Positions 16,546 through 25,424 of a DNA stretch of 64,000 nt are shown here, one piece after another. The DNA comes from Myxococcus guangdongensis (GTDB taxonomy: Bacteria; Myxococcota; Myxococcia; Myxococcales; Myxococcaceae), in NCBI RefSeq assembly GCF_024198255.1, contig NZ_JAJVKW010000004.1:310001-374000 (forward strand). The letters are read 5' to 3'. The notes below the pieces were generated by a model. That model was not told the origin of the DNA. It saw nothing but the letters and a program-made list of their open reading frames with translations, and did no database searches. Position numbers and translations under genes: made by a program. Within the stretch, counting starts at the first letter, position 1. The number at the start of each line of letters is the position of its first letter.

Positions 16546-18789
16546 TCAGCCCGCCTTGCGCTTCCTCTCGCGTTTGCTGGCGCGCGGGGCGGGGGAGGGC
16601 GGCTTGGGGGGCTCGCGCAGCTCCTCCGGCACGGGAATCGACTGGGAGATGCGCGTGGCCGGAGGCGGCGTGCCCGTTCCTTCTGGCAACCCCTCCACGG
16701 GCTTCTCCACCGGCAGTGCGGGCATGCGGATGATGAACGTCGTGCCTTCGCCCGCCTTGCTCTGCACGGAGATGCTGCCTCCGTGGTTCTTCACGATGCG
16801 CTGACAGATGGCGAGCCCCAGCCCCGTGCCCTTCTGCTTCGTCGTGAAGAACGGCACGAAGATGTGTGGCTGCTGGTCCGGAGGAATGCCCGGGCCGTTG
16901 TCTGAGACGCGCACCTCCAGCAGCTCGCCGCCCGCGTTGCGGAATTCACCGAAGCGCTCCGGCCGCTCCGTGCGCACCGTGATTCGCCCCTCGCGCGTGT
17001 CCAGCGCCTGCACCGCGTTCTGCACCAGGTTGATGAGCACCTGCTTGAGCTGCTCCGCGTCTCCGTCCACTCGCGGGAGCTGCAAATCCAACTCCACCGC
17101 CAGCGCGACGCTCGACGGCACGTCGTTCTGGATGAGGCGCATGGTGCGCGTGACCACCTCGTTCAAGTCCGTGGGTCCGAAGCTCTGCTTCATCGGCCGC
17201 GCGTAGTCGAGGAACGCCGTCACCACGCCGTTGAGCCGGTTGACCTCCTCGACGATGACCTCCAGGAACTCGCCGTCCTCGCCCGGCAGCCGCCGAGGGT
17301 CCAGGCACTGCGCCGCGCCCTTGATGGCACCCAGCGGATTGCGAATCTCATGCGCCAGACCCGCAGCCATCTCACCCAGCGCCGCCAGGCGGTCCCGCTC
17401 CCGAATCTTCTCGTAGAGCTTGGAGTTCTCCAGCACCGTCGCCAGCTTCTCCGCGACCTCCAGGATGAGGGCGATCTCGTCGGACGCGTACGCCTCCGGC
17501 ACCCGCTCGTCCCACAGGTTCAGGAAGCCGATGACCCGGTCATTGCCCACCAGCGGCACGCTGATGCCCGCGCGCATCTGCACCAGCGCCGCGCGCGTGT
17601 CGTTCAACCGCTTGAGCTCGTCGCGGTACCGGCGCCCCTCCACCGACTGGAGCCGCATCGTCGCGCCCCGGCGCTCCACGTTCTCCAGCAGCACCGCCTT
17701 CTGACCGCTCGCCACCGCGAACAGCAGGCCGCGCGCCGCCGCCGTGTCCAGGAACGTCGCTGGCAACGGACCGCGTGAGTCGAGCAGCCGGTAACCGGGC
17801 CGGTCCTCCGCGAGCAGGTACACCGACGAGTGCGTCACGCGCCCCGTCTCGTGCAGCGTGTCCAGCACCAGCGTGGCCAGCTCGGAGATGTCGATGACGT
17901 TCGCCATCCGCGCGCGCAAGGTCCCCAGCGCGTCCAGCAGCGCGAAGCGCTCGCGGAAGAAGATGCGCACCACCATCTCCTCCACCTTCGTTCGCAGCGG
18001 GTCCAACAGGATGAGGATGACGAACGCCGCCACCACCGTGTTGAACAGGAACAGGCCCGTGTCCTCGTCCACCCACGCCGTCAGCACCGTGAAGACGGCC
18101 GCGAGAATCACCGCCAGCACCGTCTGCGAGGCGATCTTCCCGAGCAGCTCGTGCAGGTCCATCAGCCGCAGCCGCAGCAGCGTCTGCGCGAGGAAGAACA
18201 GGTACAGCGTCGTGAAGACCGGCCCCAGCGTCGGCAACGGCACCGAGCGGCCGATGAAGTCCAGCGCGGAGAACAGGATGCCCGCCGCCGCGCCGATGGC
18301 CAGGTACATCAGCCTCAGCTGCTCGATGCGCGAGTCGTTGCTGCGCACCCGGTGGAGCAGCAACGACACCGAGGCGAGCAGGGAGCCGTGCACCCAGACG
18401 CCCATGGCCACCCGGGCCCACAGCTTGTCGGCCAGGGGGGTGACCGCCACGGCCAGGCCCAGGAAGACCGACAGGAGGGCGAGCCGGCGGCCGACGAGGT
18501 GTGTTCCCTTGCTGACATCCAAGAACTCGAGGAAGAACCCCACGGCGGCGCCCGGGATGAGCGAGGCGACCAGGACGGTGATGCCCAGGGTGATGCGGTG
18601 CGCCCAGGGGTACGTCACCTCGGGGAAGAGGCTGTGGAAGAAGAACGAGAGGTAGTACCCGGCCACCGTCAGGGCGAAGACGGAGTACAGGGTGAGCACC
18701 TTGGGCCTGGCCGGCCGCAGCAACATGGACACGCCAAGGGCGAGGCCGATGATGGATGCCAGCAGCGCGCTCTGAGTCCGGATGTCCAT
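16546..18789 (-). CDS. membrane sensor histidine kinase with GAF domain
   Basis: The 747-residue protein senses an unknown signal at the inner membrane. The N-terminal about 290 residues hold roughly nine membrane helices, a polytopic sensor unit. A GAF domain spans about 310-455 (VYLLAEDRPGYRLLD). HisKA follows with the phospho-acceptor in GLAHEIRNPLGAIKG (His about 480), then HATPase_c with the N-box INLVQNAVQAL, the G1 box SDNGPGIP and the G2 box GTGLGLAICQRIVKNHGG. A Pro/Lys/Arg-rich tail of about 55 residues ends the protein. No response regulator is adjacent, so it is an orphan kinase, as is common in Myxococcus. Divergent from the lytic transglycosylase gene. Confidence 0.93.
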   Translation of the reverse strand: MDIRTQSALLASIIGLALGVSMLLRPARPKVLTLYSVFALTVAGYYLSFFFHSLFPEVTYPWAHRITLGITVLVASLIPGAAVGFFLEFLDVSKGTHLVGRRLALLSVFLGLAVAVTPLADKLWARVAMGVWVHGSLLASVSLLLHRVRSNDSRIEQLRLMYLAIGAAAGILFSALDFIGRSVPLPTLGPVFTTLYLFFLAQTLLRLRLMDLHELLGKIASQTVLAVILAAVFTVLTAWVDEDTGLFLFNTVVAAFVILILLDPLRTKVEEMVVRIFFRERFALLDALGTLRARMANVIDISELATLVLDTLHETGRVTHSSVYLLAEDRPGYRLLDSRGPLPATFLDTAAARGLLFAVASGQKAVLLENVERRGATMRLQSVEGRRYRDELKRLNDTRAALVQMRAGISVPLVGNDRVIGFLNLWDERVPEAYASDEIALILEVAEKLATVLENSKLYEKIRERDRLAALGEMAAGLAHEIRNPLGAIKGAAQCLDPRRLPGEDGEFLEVIVEEVNRLNGVVTAFLDYARPMKQSFGPTDLNEVVTRTMRLIQNDVPSSVALAVELDLQLPRVDGDAEQLKQVLINLVQNAVQALDTREGRITVRTERPERFGEFRNAGGELLEVRVSDNGPGIPPDQQPHIFVPFFTTKQKGTGLGLAICQRIVKNHGGSISVQSKAGEGTTFIIRMPALPVEKPVEGLPEGTGTPPPATRISQSIPVPEELREPPKPPSPAPRASKRERKRKAG

Positions 18790-18896
18790 GGGCGGGCGGA
18801 CAGTCTAACCTGTGACAGCCTCCGGAAATTTTCCATGCACCCCCGGTTGTCCTGGGGCGAGCCCGCGCCCAACTCCCAGGCTCCCCAGCCCCGCGT

Positions 18897-21293
18897 ATGA
18901 AGCCCTTCCTGCCCAAGCTCGCCGTCATCGCCTCCGCGCTCATGCTGTCCGCGCAGGCTCCCTCGTCCCAGGCTCCCTCCGGGACGGAGGCCTCCGAGGC
19001 CCCCACGACCCACACCGAGAACGCGCCCCCGGAGGCGCAGCTCTCGCCGCCGCCGGACGCGGAGAAGGCGCCGCTGCCGCCGGGCTTCGTGGAGGTGTTC
19101 AACCCGGCCTTCCCCAACGCCGCGCCGCCCGCACCCGTCGTCCACCGGGGCCGCCGCTACGCGCTGGAGGACCTGTCGCCGTACTTCGGCGAGGGCAAGA
19201 AGAAGGAGGCCCGCGCGGCCTTCGACAAGGGGCACTTCGCCCGCGCCCGCGAGCTCTTGAAGGACGAGGGTGACAGCGCGCCGGTGCGCTACCTGCGCGC
19301 CCTGGCCGCGCTGCGCTCGGGGGACGAGGAGACCGCCGCGAAGGAGCTGGCCGCCCTGGCGCCGGACTACCCCGCGCTGAGGGACCGCTGCCTGACGCAC
19401 TCGGGCGTGGCGCTGGAGGGGCTGCGCCGCTACGACGAGGCCGCCGTGCAGCTGGCCCAGGTGCCGCCCGAGTCCCGGCTCTACGTGGACGCGCGGCTGG
19501 CGCTGTCGCGGGTGCTGCGCAAGAAGAAGGACGCGGATGGGGCCATGGCGGCGCTGGAGCCGCTCACCTCGCGCGCGGCGCCCAGCTGGGGGCGCAACGT
19601 GGGCGCCGAGGCGCTGATGGCCATCGCGGACATCGCCGCGGAGAAGAAGGACAAGGCCGCCGAGCGCGCGGCGCTGTGGCGTCTGTGGGGCGCGCATCCG
19701 TTGTCGCCGCTGGCGGTCCAGGCGGACAAGCGGCTCAAGGGTCAGACGGCGCCGCTGGAGGCCCGGGTGGCTCGCGGCGAGGCGCTGGTGGAGCTGCACC
19801 GCAACAAGCAGGGCCTGGCGCAGCTGGAGCCGATGCTCACGCAGCTGAAGCTCCCGGACGCGCTCGCGTGTCGGGCGCACTTCTCCTACGGCAAGGGGCT
19901 GCGCAAGGAGCGTGAGCACACGCGCGCCATCCAGATGCTGTCGCCCGTCGTGGAGAAGTGCACGGACCGCGACCTCCTGGCGCGAGCGCTGTACGTGCTC
20001 GGCTCGTCGCGCTCCATCGTCGACTCGTCGCGCGGCACGGAGACGTACGAGCGGCTGGCGCGCGAGTTCCCGGACCACAGCTTCGCGGACGACGCGCTCT
20101 TCTACGCGGCGGACCTGTACGTGAAGACGGGTCGTCCCAAGGAGGCGATGGCGCGGCTGGACGAGCTGGCGCGGCTGTATCCCCAGGGGGACTTCCTGGG
20201 CGAGGCGCTCTTCAAGGCCTACTGGATCGCGCGCACGAGCAAGGTGGAGGACGCGGGCCTGTCGTTCCTGGACCGCATCGAGCAGCGCTTCGCGCAGGCG
20301 GACGAGAGCTACGACGTGGAGCGCGCGCGGTACTGGCGGGCTCGGACATTCCAGGACCAGGGCAACATCCAGGGCGCGGCGGAGCTGTTCGAGAAGATCT
20401 CCGTCGAGCACCCGGCGACGTACTACGGGCTGATGGCGCGCTCGCAGCTGTCCTCCGTGGACCCGCAGCGACTGGAGCGCATCTCCCCGGAGATCTTCGC
20501 GGTACCGGAGGCCGCGAGCCCCTGGCCGCTGTTCGCGGGGCCGGTGGGGGAGGACCCGCACTTCCGCGCGGGCGTGGAGCTGTTGCGCCTGGGCTTCCCG
20601 GAGGCGGTGTCGTCGGAGCTGCTCGCGGTGAGCCGGACGAACCAGCCCGCGGAGGCCATCCGACTGTTGGTGCTCGTGCTGCACGAGGCGGGCGACGAGC
20701 GCGCCGCGCACGCGGTGGCTCGGCTGGCGCTGCGCAAGGATTTGAGTGGCCGCATCACCCGCGAGACGCGCGTGGTGTGGGAGGTGGCGTATCCCAACGC
20801 GTTCCGCGACCTCATCGAGAAGCACACGGCGGTGTCGGGCGTGGAGGCGGACCTGCTCCAGGCGTTGATGCGCGAGGAGAGCGCGTTGGACCCGAAGGCG
20901 CTGTCATGGGCCGGCGCACTGGGCCTCACGCAGCTCATGCCGTCCACCGCGAAGGGTGTGGCGCGGGAGCTGAAGCTCAAGCGCTTCACGGTGGACCAAC
21001 TGCTCCAGCCGGACCTCAACATCCGCTTCGGCGCGCATTACCTGGGGGGGCTGCTCAAGAAGTTCGGTGGCCACACGCCGTACGCGGTGGGCAGCTACAA
21101 CGCGGGGCCGGGCGCGGTGAACCGCTGGCGCGCGGACAAGCCGGACCTCCCGCTGGATGCGTGGGTGGAGGAGATCCCCATCTCCGAGACGCGCGGCTAC
21201 ATCAAGCGCGTGCTGCGCTCGTACAACACCTACCAGTTGCTCTATGGCCGGGCGCCCAAGCTGCCCGTCATCAAGACCGCCAACCGGGAGTGA
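18897..21293 (+). CDS. lytic transglycosylase with TPR-type repeats (Slt70-like)
   Basis: A periplasmic enzyme that cleaves peptidoglycan between MurNAc and GlcNAc to give 1,6-anhydro ends. The 798-residue protein has a signal sequence (1-23), a Pro/Glu-rich stretch, a long alpha-helical repeat region (about 85-630, with recurring YLRALAALRSGDEETAAKEL-type units) and a C-terminal SLT domain (about 645-780). The catalytic glutamate is Glu661 (MREESALDP), with the supporting ALGLTQLMPSTAKG, AHYLGGLL and VGSYNAGPGAVNRW motifs. A cluster of divergent promoters is expected in the 107 bases before it, shared with the histidine kinase gene. Confidence 0.94.
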   Translation: MKPFLPKLAVIASALMLSAQAPSSQAPSGTEASEAPTTHTENAPPEAQLSPPPDAEKAPLPPGFVEVFNPAFPNAAPPAPVVHRGRRYALEDLSPYFGEGKKKEARAAFDKGHFARARELLKDEGDSAPVRYLRALAALRSGDEETAAKELAALAPDYPALRDRCLTHSGVALEGLRRYDEAAVQLAQVPPESRLYVDARLALSRVLRKKKDADGAMAALEPLTSRAAPSWGRNVGAEALMAIADIAAEKKDKAAERAALWRLWGAHPLSPLAVQADKRLKGQTAPLEARVARGEALVELHRNKQGLAQLEPMLTQLKLPDALACRAHFSYGKGLRKEREHTRAIQMLSPVVEKCTDRDLLARALYVLGSSRSIVDSSRGTETYERLAREFPDHSFADDALFYAADLYVKTGRPKEAMARLDELARLYPQGDFLGEALFKAYWIARTSKVEDAGLSFLDRIEQRFAQADESYDVERARYWRARTFQDQGNIQGAAELFEKISVEHPATYYGLMARSQLSSVDPQRLERISPEIFAVPEAASPWPLFAGPVGEDPHFRAGVELLRLGFPEAVSSELLAVSRTNQPAEAIRLLVLVLHEAGDERAAHAVARLALRKDLSGRITRETRVVWEVAYPNAFRDLIEKHTAVSGVEADLLQALMREESALDPKALSWAGALGLTQLMPSTAKGVARELKLKRFTVDQLLQPDLNIRFGAHYLGGLLKKFGGHTPYAVGSYNAGPGAVNRWRADKPDLPLDAWVEEIPISETRGYIKRVLRSYNTYQLLYGRAPKLPVIKTANRE

Positions 21294-21303
21294 TGAAGCA
21301 ACG

Positions 21304-21334
21304 GCGCGCTCACGACGGACCTTCGTGAGCGCGC
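21304..21334. terminator. strong bidirectional terminator hairpin
   Basis: Perfect 12-bp stem GCGCGCTCACGA/TCGTGAGCGCGC with a 7-nt loop, 10 bases after the transglycosylase stop and 47 bases beyond the stop of the opposing surface-protein gene. Confidence 0.7.
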
Positions 21335-21380
21335 GGCTGGCTCGAGGCTGACGCTCGGACGCGTCGCTTCAGGGCGCGCG

Positions 21381-24300
21381 TCACGCGCCCGCTCGACGCG
21401 CGAGCAGGGCCATGGCGATGAGCGCGAACAGTACGGACGTCGAGGCGGGGCCTGGAGAGGCCGAGCAGCCACCGGAGGGCGGAGGCTTGGGAGGCGTGGG
21501 CGGAGCAGGGGGCGCCTGCACTTCGATGCGCACCCGTCCTTCGCTGGTCTCGAACCCGTCCGACACCGTGTACGTGAACGACTCCTCACCCGTGAAGGAC
21601 GCACTGGCGCGATAGGTCAGCGTCGGCGCTTCACCGGTGAGCGTGCCCGACGCGGGCGCCTGGGTGATGGCGTACGTCAACGCATCGCCGTCCAGATCCT
21701 CCGCATCCAGCACGATGTCGATGGCCTCGCCTTGCTGGACGACGAAGGTCTGCTCCCGGGTGACGGGGCTCCGGTTCCGCCGGGTGACATCGACCGTCAC
21801 CGTCGCCGTCGCGTTGAGCGCCCCATCGCTGATGGAGAACTCGAACGAGTCCTCCGCTGGCTCCGCCTCGTCCGCGCGATAGACGAGGCGAGGCGGCGTA
21901 CCCGAGAGCGCTCCCTTCGTGGGCGGCCGCGTCACGCTGTACATCAGCGCATCGCCGTCGACATCGCTTCCCTCCAAGGTCACCTCGATGCTCCCTCCCG
22001 CGGTCACCGTGAAGCGGCCGGTCCGGGCGACAGGTGCGTCGTTAATCGGCGTCACCGTGAGCGACGCGGCGACGGGCACCGAGGCCTGCTTGCCATCGAA
22101 CACGACGAACTCGAAGGCATCCATGCCATGGAAGTCAGCGTGTGGGGTGTACGTGAGCGTCGGCGGTGTGCCCGTCAGCGTGCCGTGCGCGGGCTGCGCC
22201 GAAACTTCGAACGTCAGCGTGTCCCCATCACCATCCGAGCCCGAGAGCACGAGGTCCGCTGCCGTGTCCTCCTGGAGTGATCGCGTGAGCGCGTGCGCGA
22301 CGGGGACGTCCTCCTTCGAGGTCACCGTCAGCGCGACGGTGGCCACATCCGAGGGCGCGCCGTGGTCCCTCGCGATGAACCGGAACTGGTCCGTCCCATG
22401 GAAGTTCTCGTCCGGCGTGTAGACGAGCTGGGGTGGTGCGCCCGTCAGCGTGCCGTGCGCGGGAGGCTCGGTGATGAAGAAGTCGAGCGCATCGTCTTCC
22501 GTGTCCGAGGCCGTGAGCGTTATGGAGAGCGGCGTGTCCTCCTCGAGCACGAGCTGTCGCGACTCGGCCACTGGCCCCAGGTTGTAGGAGATCTCCCGAG
22601 CGTGGACCCGCAGCGTCTCGTGCGACGTGCTCGCGAAACGCGAGGAGACCAGCATGAAGTGACCGGCCCCCACCGAGGCGATGCTCGTCCCTCGCGAGAC
22701 GATGCTCTCCTGGCCTGGTACCACCTCCATCAAGTCTCCCGAGGTTTCACCCGAGGGCAGCACGCGTCGAGCCCAGACTCGCTGGGGGGGCTGCCCCGAT
22801 TCTCCGGGCAGCTTGCTCGACATGATCACGAGGAAGGCCTCTCCGTCGAAAGCCACGTCCGGCAGGATTGGGAAGTCGAGCCCGGTCGCCAGCACGAGCG
22901 GCTCGGTGTCGAGGACCGCTCCCTCCTTGCTCACGCGCATGCCCATGATTGACGTCGGCTCCCTCCACACCAGGAGGTGGTTCTGCCCATCGAACGCCAG
23001 GGCGGGCCGGTCCGTGGGCCTCCCGAGCGGCGCTCCCAGGGGGAATCGCCCTGGTGGATGGATGACTCCCAGCGGACTGACGCGAACTCCTTCGAGCTGC
23101 GTGCCGCCAGTCACCGGGAGAGAGAGGTCCCAGACCACCAGGAAGTCCGTTCCGTCGAATGCCACGGAGGGCGTCGCGAAGATGTTCCACACGCCCGGCG
23201 TCAGGATGAGTGGCGTCGTGTCCAGGACCTCTCCATTCGCGCTCACCCGCGCCGCGAGCAGCTGGTAGCCGCTCCACCACGCCACCAGGCAGGTGCCCCC
23301 TCCGCACGCGACCTGCTGATTCATGTTGTATTCGTACTCGTTCTGGATGCGGAGCTCGGCTCCGGGCGCACCGTGGCCGGGCGGCGGAATCCTCCGGCTG
23401 TAGAGCTTCGGCTTCTCGGGCGTGGCGCGCTCGTCCTGCCAGAGCACCAGGTAATGCGTCCCATCGAACGCGACCGTGGGGAAGCGCTGCGCTCCCACGG
23501 CATCGCTGATGACGAAACCTCCTGGAGTCAACTCCGTGCCGGCCGCGCTCAGGAAGGTTCCGTGAATGTCCTCGAGCCGGGGCGTCCGGTCGCGGCTCGA
23601 CCAGACGACCAGGTACCCATCGCCATCGGTGGCGATGGCGGGATGGGTCTGCGTATTCGTCGAGCTGCTGAGCCGCTGCTCGGCTTTCAGGACCGTCCCC
23701 GAGAGGCTCATCACCGAGGCCCACGTGTCCTGCTCATCGCTCGCGTTGGAGGCATCGTGCCAGGCGACGAGCAGGGCGCTTCGGGTGAGTGCGAGTCCCG
23801 TGCCTTCACGCACTCCATCCACGGTGTTCCGCCGGAGGATGATGCTGGCCGGGTCGAGCACGGCTCCCGCGCGGCTGACTCGCGTGGCGCGCAGGCCTCC
23901 CGAGTTGTAGTACGCGCCTCCCGCGAAGTCGGTCCAGGCCACCACGTGGTTCGCGCCGTCGAACGCCACGCCCACGGGCCAGCGGTCACCCGCGCCGGAG
24001 AAGAGCGTGACGGGCGTGGCCAGCGCCCCCGATACGCTCACCCGTGCCCCCTTGATGTCGACGGCGGCGCGGGTGGTGTCGTGTGCCTCGCTCCATATGA
24101 CGAAGTACTCCTCCCCGTCGAAGTCGATGGCGGGATGCCTCAGGTCACGACCCGCGGGTCGCTCCAGGAAGAGACGCTCGATGAGCGCGCCGTTCGCGTC
24201 CAGCCGCGCGCCCCAGAGCTTGTTGTCGGAGAGAAAGACCCCCGTGGAGACGACGAGATACTCCGAGCCGCTCCACGCCACCCTCGCGTCACCGCCGTAG

Positions 24301-25088
24301 TAGAGCTCGTGGCCGGCGGGGGTCGCCGCGAGGCCTTCCAGGCTCACCCGGGTCGCGCGCAGCTGGGGCGTTTCGAAGGAGGCGATTTCCCGCTCGCCCC
24401 AGATCAGGAGGAAGTCCGTCCCGTTGAAGATGAGCTCCACTGCGCTGAACTCCCGATGCGCGGCGAAGGGTGCGGGGATGAGGACCTGCGGTGTGGCATC
24501 GACCACCGTCCCATCTGGACGGACCCGAACGCTGAAGAGGGCCGTGCCTCTCGTCGGCGCATAACCCGCCCAGACAACGCGATGGTGCGTGCCGTCGAAG
24601 ACCACGGCAGGTGGGTGATTGGCCCCGACGCCCGGCAGCGGAATTCCGAGCGGGTCCAGCACCTCTCCAGTCGGACTCACGCGCGTCGCGCGGAGCTGGC
24701 GGTAGCTGCGTTCGTCACGCTCATCGCTCCACACGACCAGGAAGTTCGTCCCGTCCGACGAAGCTTTGGGCGTGGACTGGGCTTTGCGCGCGGGCCCCAA
24801 CTGTCGTGCGCCCACGTGCCGCTCCGGCGAGAGGAAGGGTGGAGTGACCTGGGCCGGAGCGACGTCCAGCCAGTGCGACGGGGCCAGGAAGTGCTCGAGC
24901 GGGTCCGAGGACAGCCTGGACCGGGAGGCGCCCGTCGAGGCCCTAGGCACTCCTGCTGGCGCCTCGACGTACGAGCCCGTCGATGTGGCGCCCCATGCGG
25001 GGCTCAGTTTCTCGAACACCCCAAGACCAAGACACACCATGAGCGCGGCGATGGCTCGCGCTCGCATTCGCATTTGTCGTCCTGACAT
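21381..25088 (-). CDS. MYXO-CTERM surface protein with cadherin-like repeats (paralogue 1)
   Basis: The 1235-residue exported protein starts with a signal sequence (RARAIAALMVCLGLGVF, cleavage near SPAWGA). Residues about 60-800 repeat a blade-like unit with FLVVWSD-type strands followed by RATRVSPTGEVLD. Four cadherin/VCBS-like domains follow (about 820-1195), each with GDALTYAITQAPASGTLTG-type sequence. The C-terminus is a MYXO-CTERM tail: Gly-Gly-Cys at about 1206-1208, a hydrophobic helix (VLFALIAMALLA) and RR. Such tails are processed by a myxosortase and place proteins on the cell surface. ATG at 25088 follows GAGGTCAGAA; an upstream ATG at 25133 lacks a binding site. Paralogue of the next gene. 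Confidence 0.9.
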   Translation of the reverse strand: MSGRQMRMRARAIAALMVCLGLGVFEKLSPAWGATSTGSYVEAPAGVPRASTGASRSRLSSDPLEHFLAPSHWLDVAPAQVTPPFLSPERHVGARQLGPARKAQSTPKASSDGTNFLVVWSDERDERSYRQLRATRVSPTGEVLDPLGIPLPGVGANHPPAVVFDGTHHRVVWAGYAPTRGTALFSVRVRPDGTVVDATPQVLIPAPFAAHREFSAVELIFNGTDFLLIWGEREIASFETPQLRATRVSLEGLAATPAGHELYYGGDARVAWSGSEYLVVSTGVFLSDNKLWGARLDANGALIERLFLERPAGRDLRHPAIDFDGEEYFVIWSEAHDTTRAAVDIKGARVSVSGALATPVTLFSGAGDRWPVGVAFDGANHVVAWTDFAGGAYYNSGGLRATRVSRAGAVLDPASIILRRNTVDGVREGTGLALTRSALLVAWHDASNASDEQDTWASVMSLSGTVLKAEQRLSSSTNTQTHPAIATDGDGYLVVWSSRDRTPRLEDIHGTFLSAAGTELTPGGFVISDAVGAQRFPTVAFDGTHYLVLWQDERATPEKPKLYSRRIPPPGHGAPGAELRIQNEYEYNMNQQVACGGGTCLVAWWSGYQLLAARVSANGEVLDTTPLILTPGVWNIFATPSVAFDGTDFLVVWDLSLPVTGGTQLEGVRVSPLGVIHPPGRFPLGAPLGRPTDRPALAFDGQNHLLVWREPTSIMGMRVSKEGAVLDTEPLVLATGLDFPILPDVAFDGEAFLVIMSSKLPGESGQPPQRVWARRVLPSGETSGDLMEVVPGQESIVSRGTSIASVGAGHFMLVSSRFASTSHETLRVHAREISYNLGPVAESRQLVLEEDTPLSITLTASDTEDDALDFFITEPPAHGTLTGAPPQLVYTPDENFHGTDQFRFIARDHGAPSDVATVALTVTSKEDVPVAHALTRSLQEDTAADLVLSGSDGDGDTLTFEVSAQPAHGTLTGTPPTLTYTPHADFHGMDAFEFVVFDGKQASVPVAASLTVTPINDAPVARTGRFTVTAGGSIEVTLEGSDVDGDALMYSVTRPPTKGALSGTPPRLVYRADEAEPAEDSFEFSISDGALNATATVTVDVTRRNRSPVTREQTFVVQQGEAIDIVLDAEDLDGDALTYAITQAPASGTLTGEAPTLTYRASASFTGEESFTYTVSDGFETSEGRVRIEVQAPPAPPTPPKPPPSGGCSASPGPASTSVLFALIAMALLARRAGA

Positions 25089-25121
25089 TTCTGACCTCGC
25101 GGGGAGCAGAGGCCGGGGGGG
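25089..25121 (-). promoter_or_regulatory. upstream leader element shared with paralogue 2
   Basis: The 33 bases before the start codon match the same position upstream of paralogue 2 (29010-29042) at 27 of 33 bases. They include a run of seven C on the coding strand, GGCCTC and the CGAGGTCA binding-site region. The rest of the 336-base gene-free stretch 25089-25424 holds the terminator at 25379-25410 and otherwise nothing I can identify; short open frames in it look spurious. Confidence 0.6.
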
Positions 25122-25378
25122 CGTCCGGGACACTCAAACCCGCGCGAGTCCCAACGCTCATCACGGAATCATCATGACTTCCGCATGCGTGAGGCACCGT
25201 CACATCCGCCTTCGACATGAGGGCCGCGCGAACGAGCGTGTCCGCGTGGCTCTCGTCGTTCCGCGCTGGACGCGCCAGGTGTCGCTTCGCCAGGAATGGG
25301 CGCGGAGCGGACCTCCGTCGTGGATGGCCGAAGCCGAGGCATCACGAGACCTGCTGGAAGTCCTGGCGGGGCGTGGCA

Positions 25379-25410
25379 CGTGGGCCCGACCGAAGCAGCT
25401 CGGGCCCACG
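25379..25410 (-). terminator. terminator hairpin after surface-protein paralogue 2
   Basis: Perfect 11-bp stem CGTGGGCCCGA/TCGGGCCCACG with a 10-nt loop, 14 bases beyond the stop at 25425 on the minus strand. Confidence 0.6.
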
Positions 25411-25424
25411 CGTGACGCTCGACT

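Noticed and set aside
22977..25085. 702-codon plus-strand open frame inside the MYXO-CTERM gene
   Set aside because: Antisense shadow; the minus-strand gene has a signal peptide, repeats and sorting tail.
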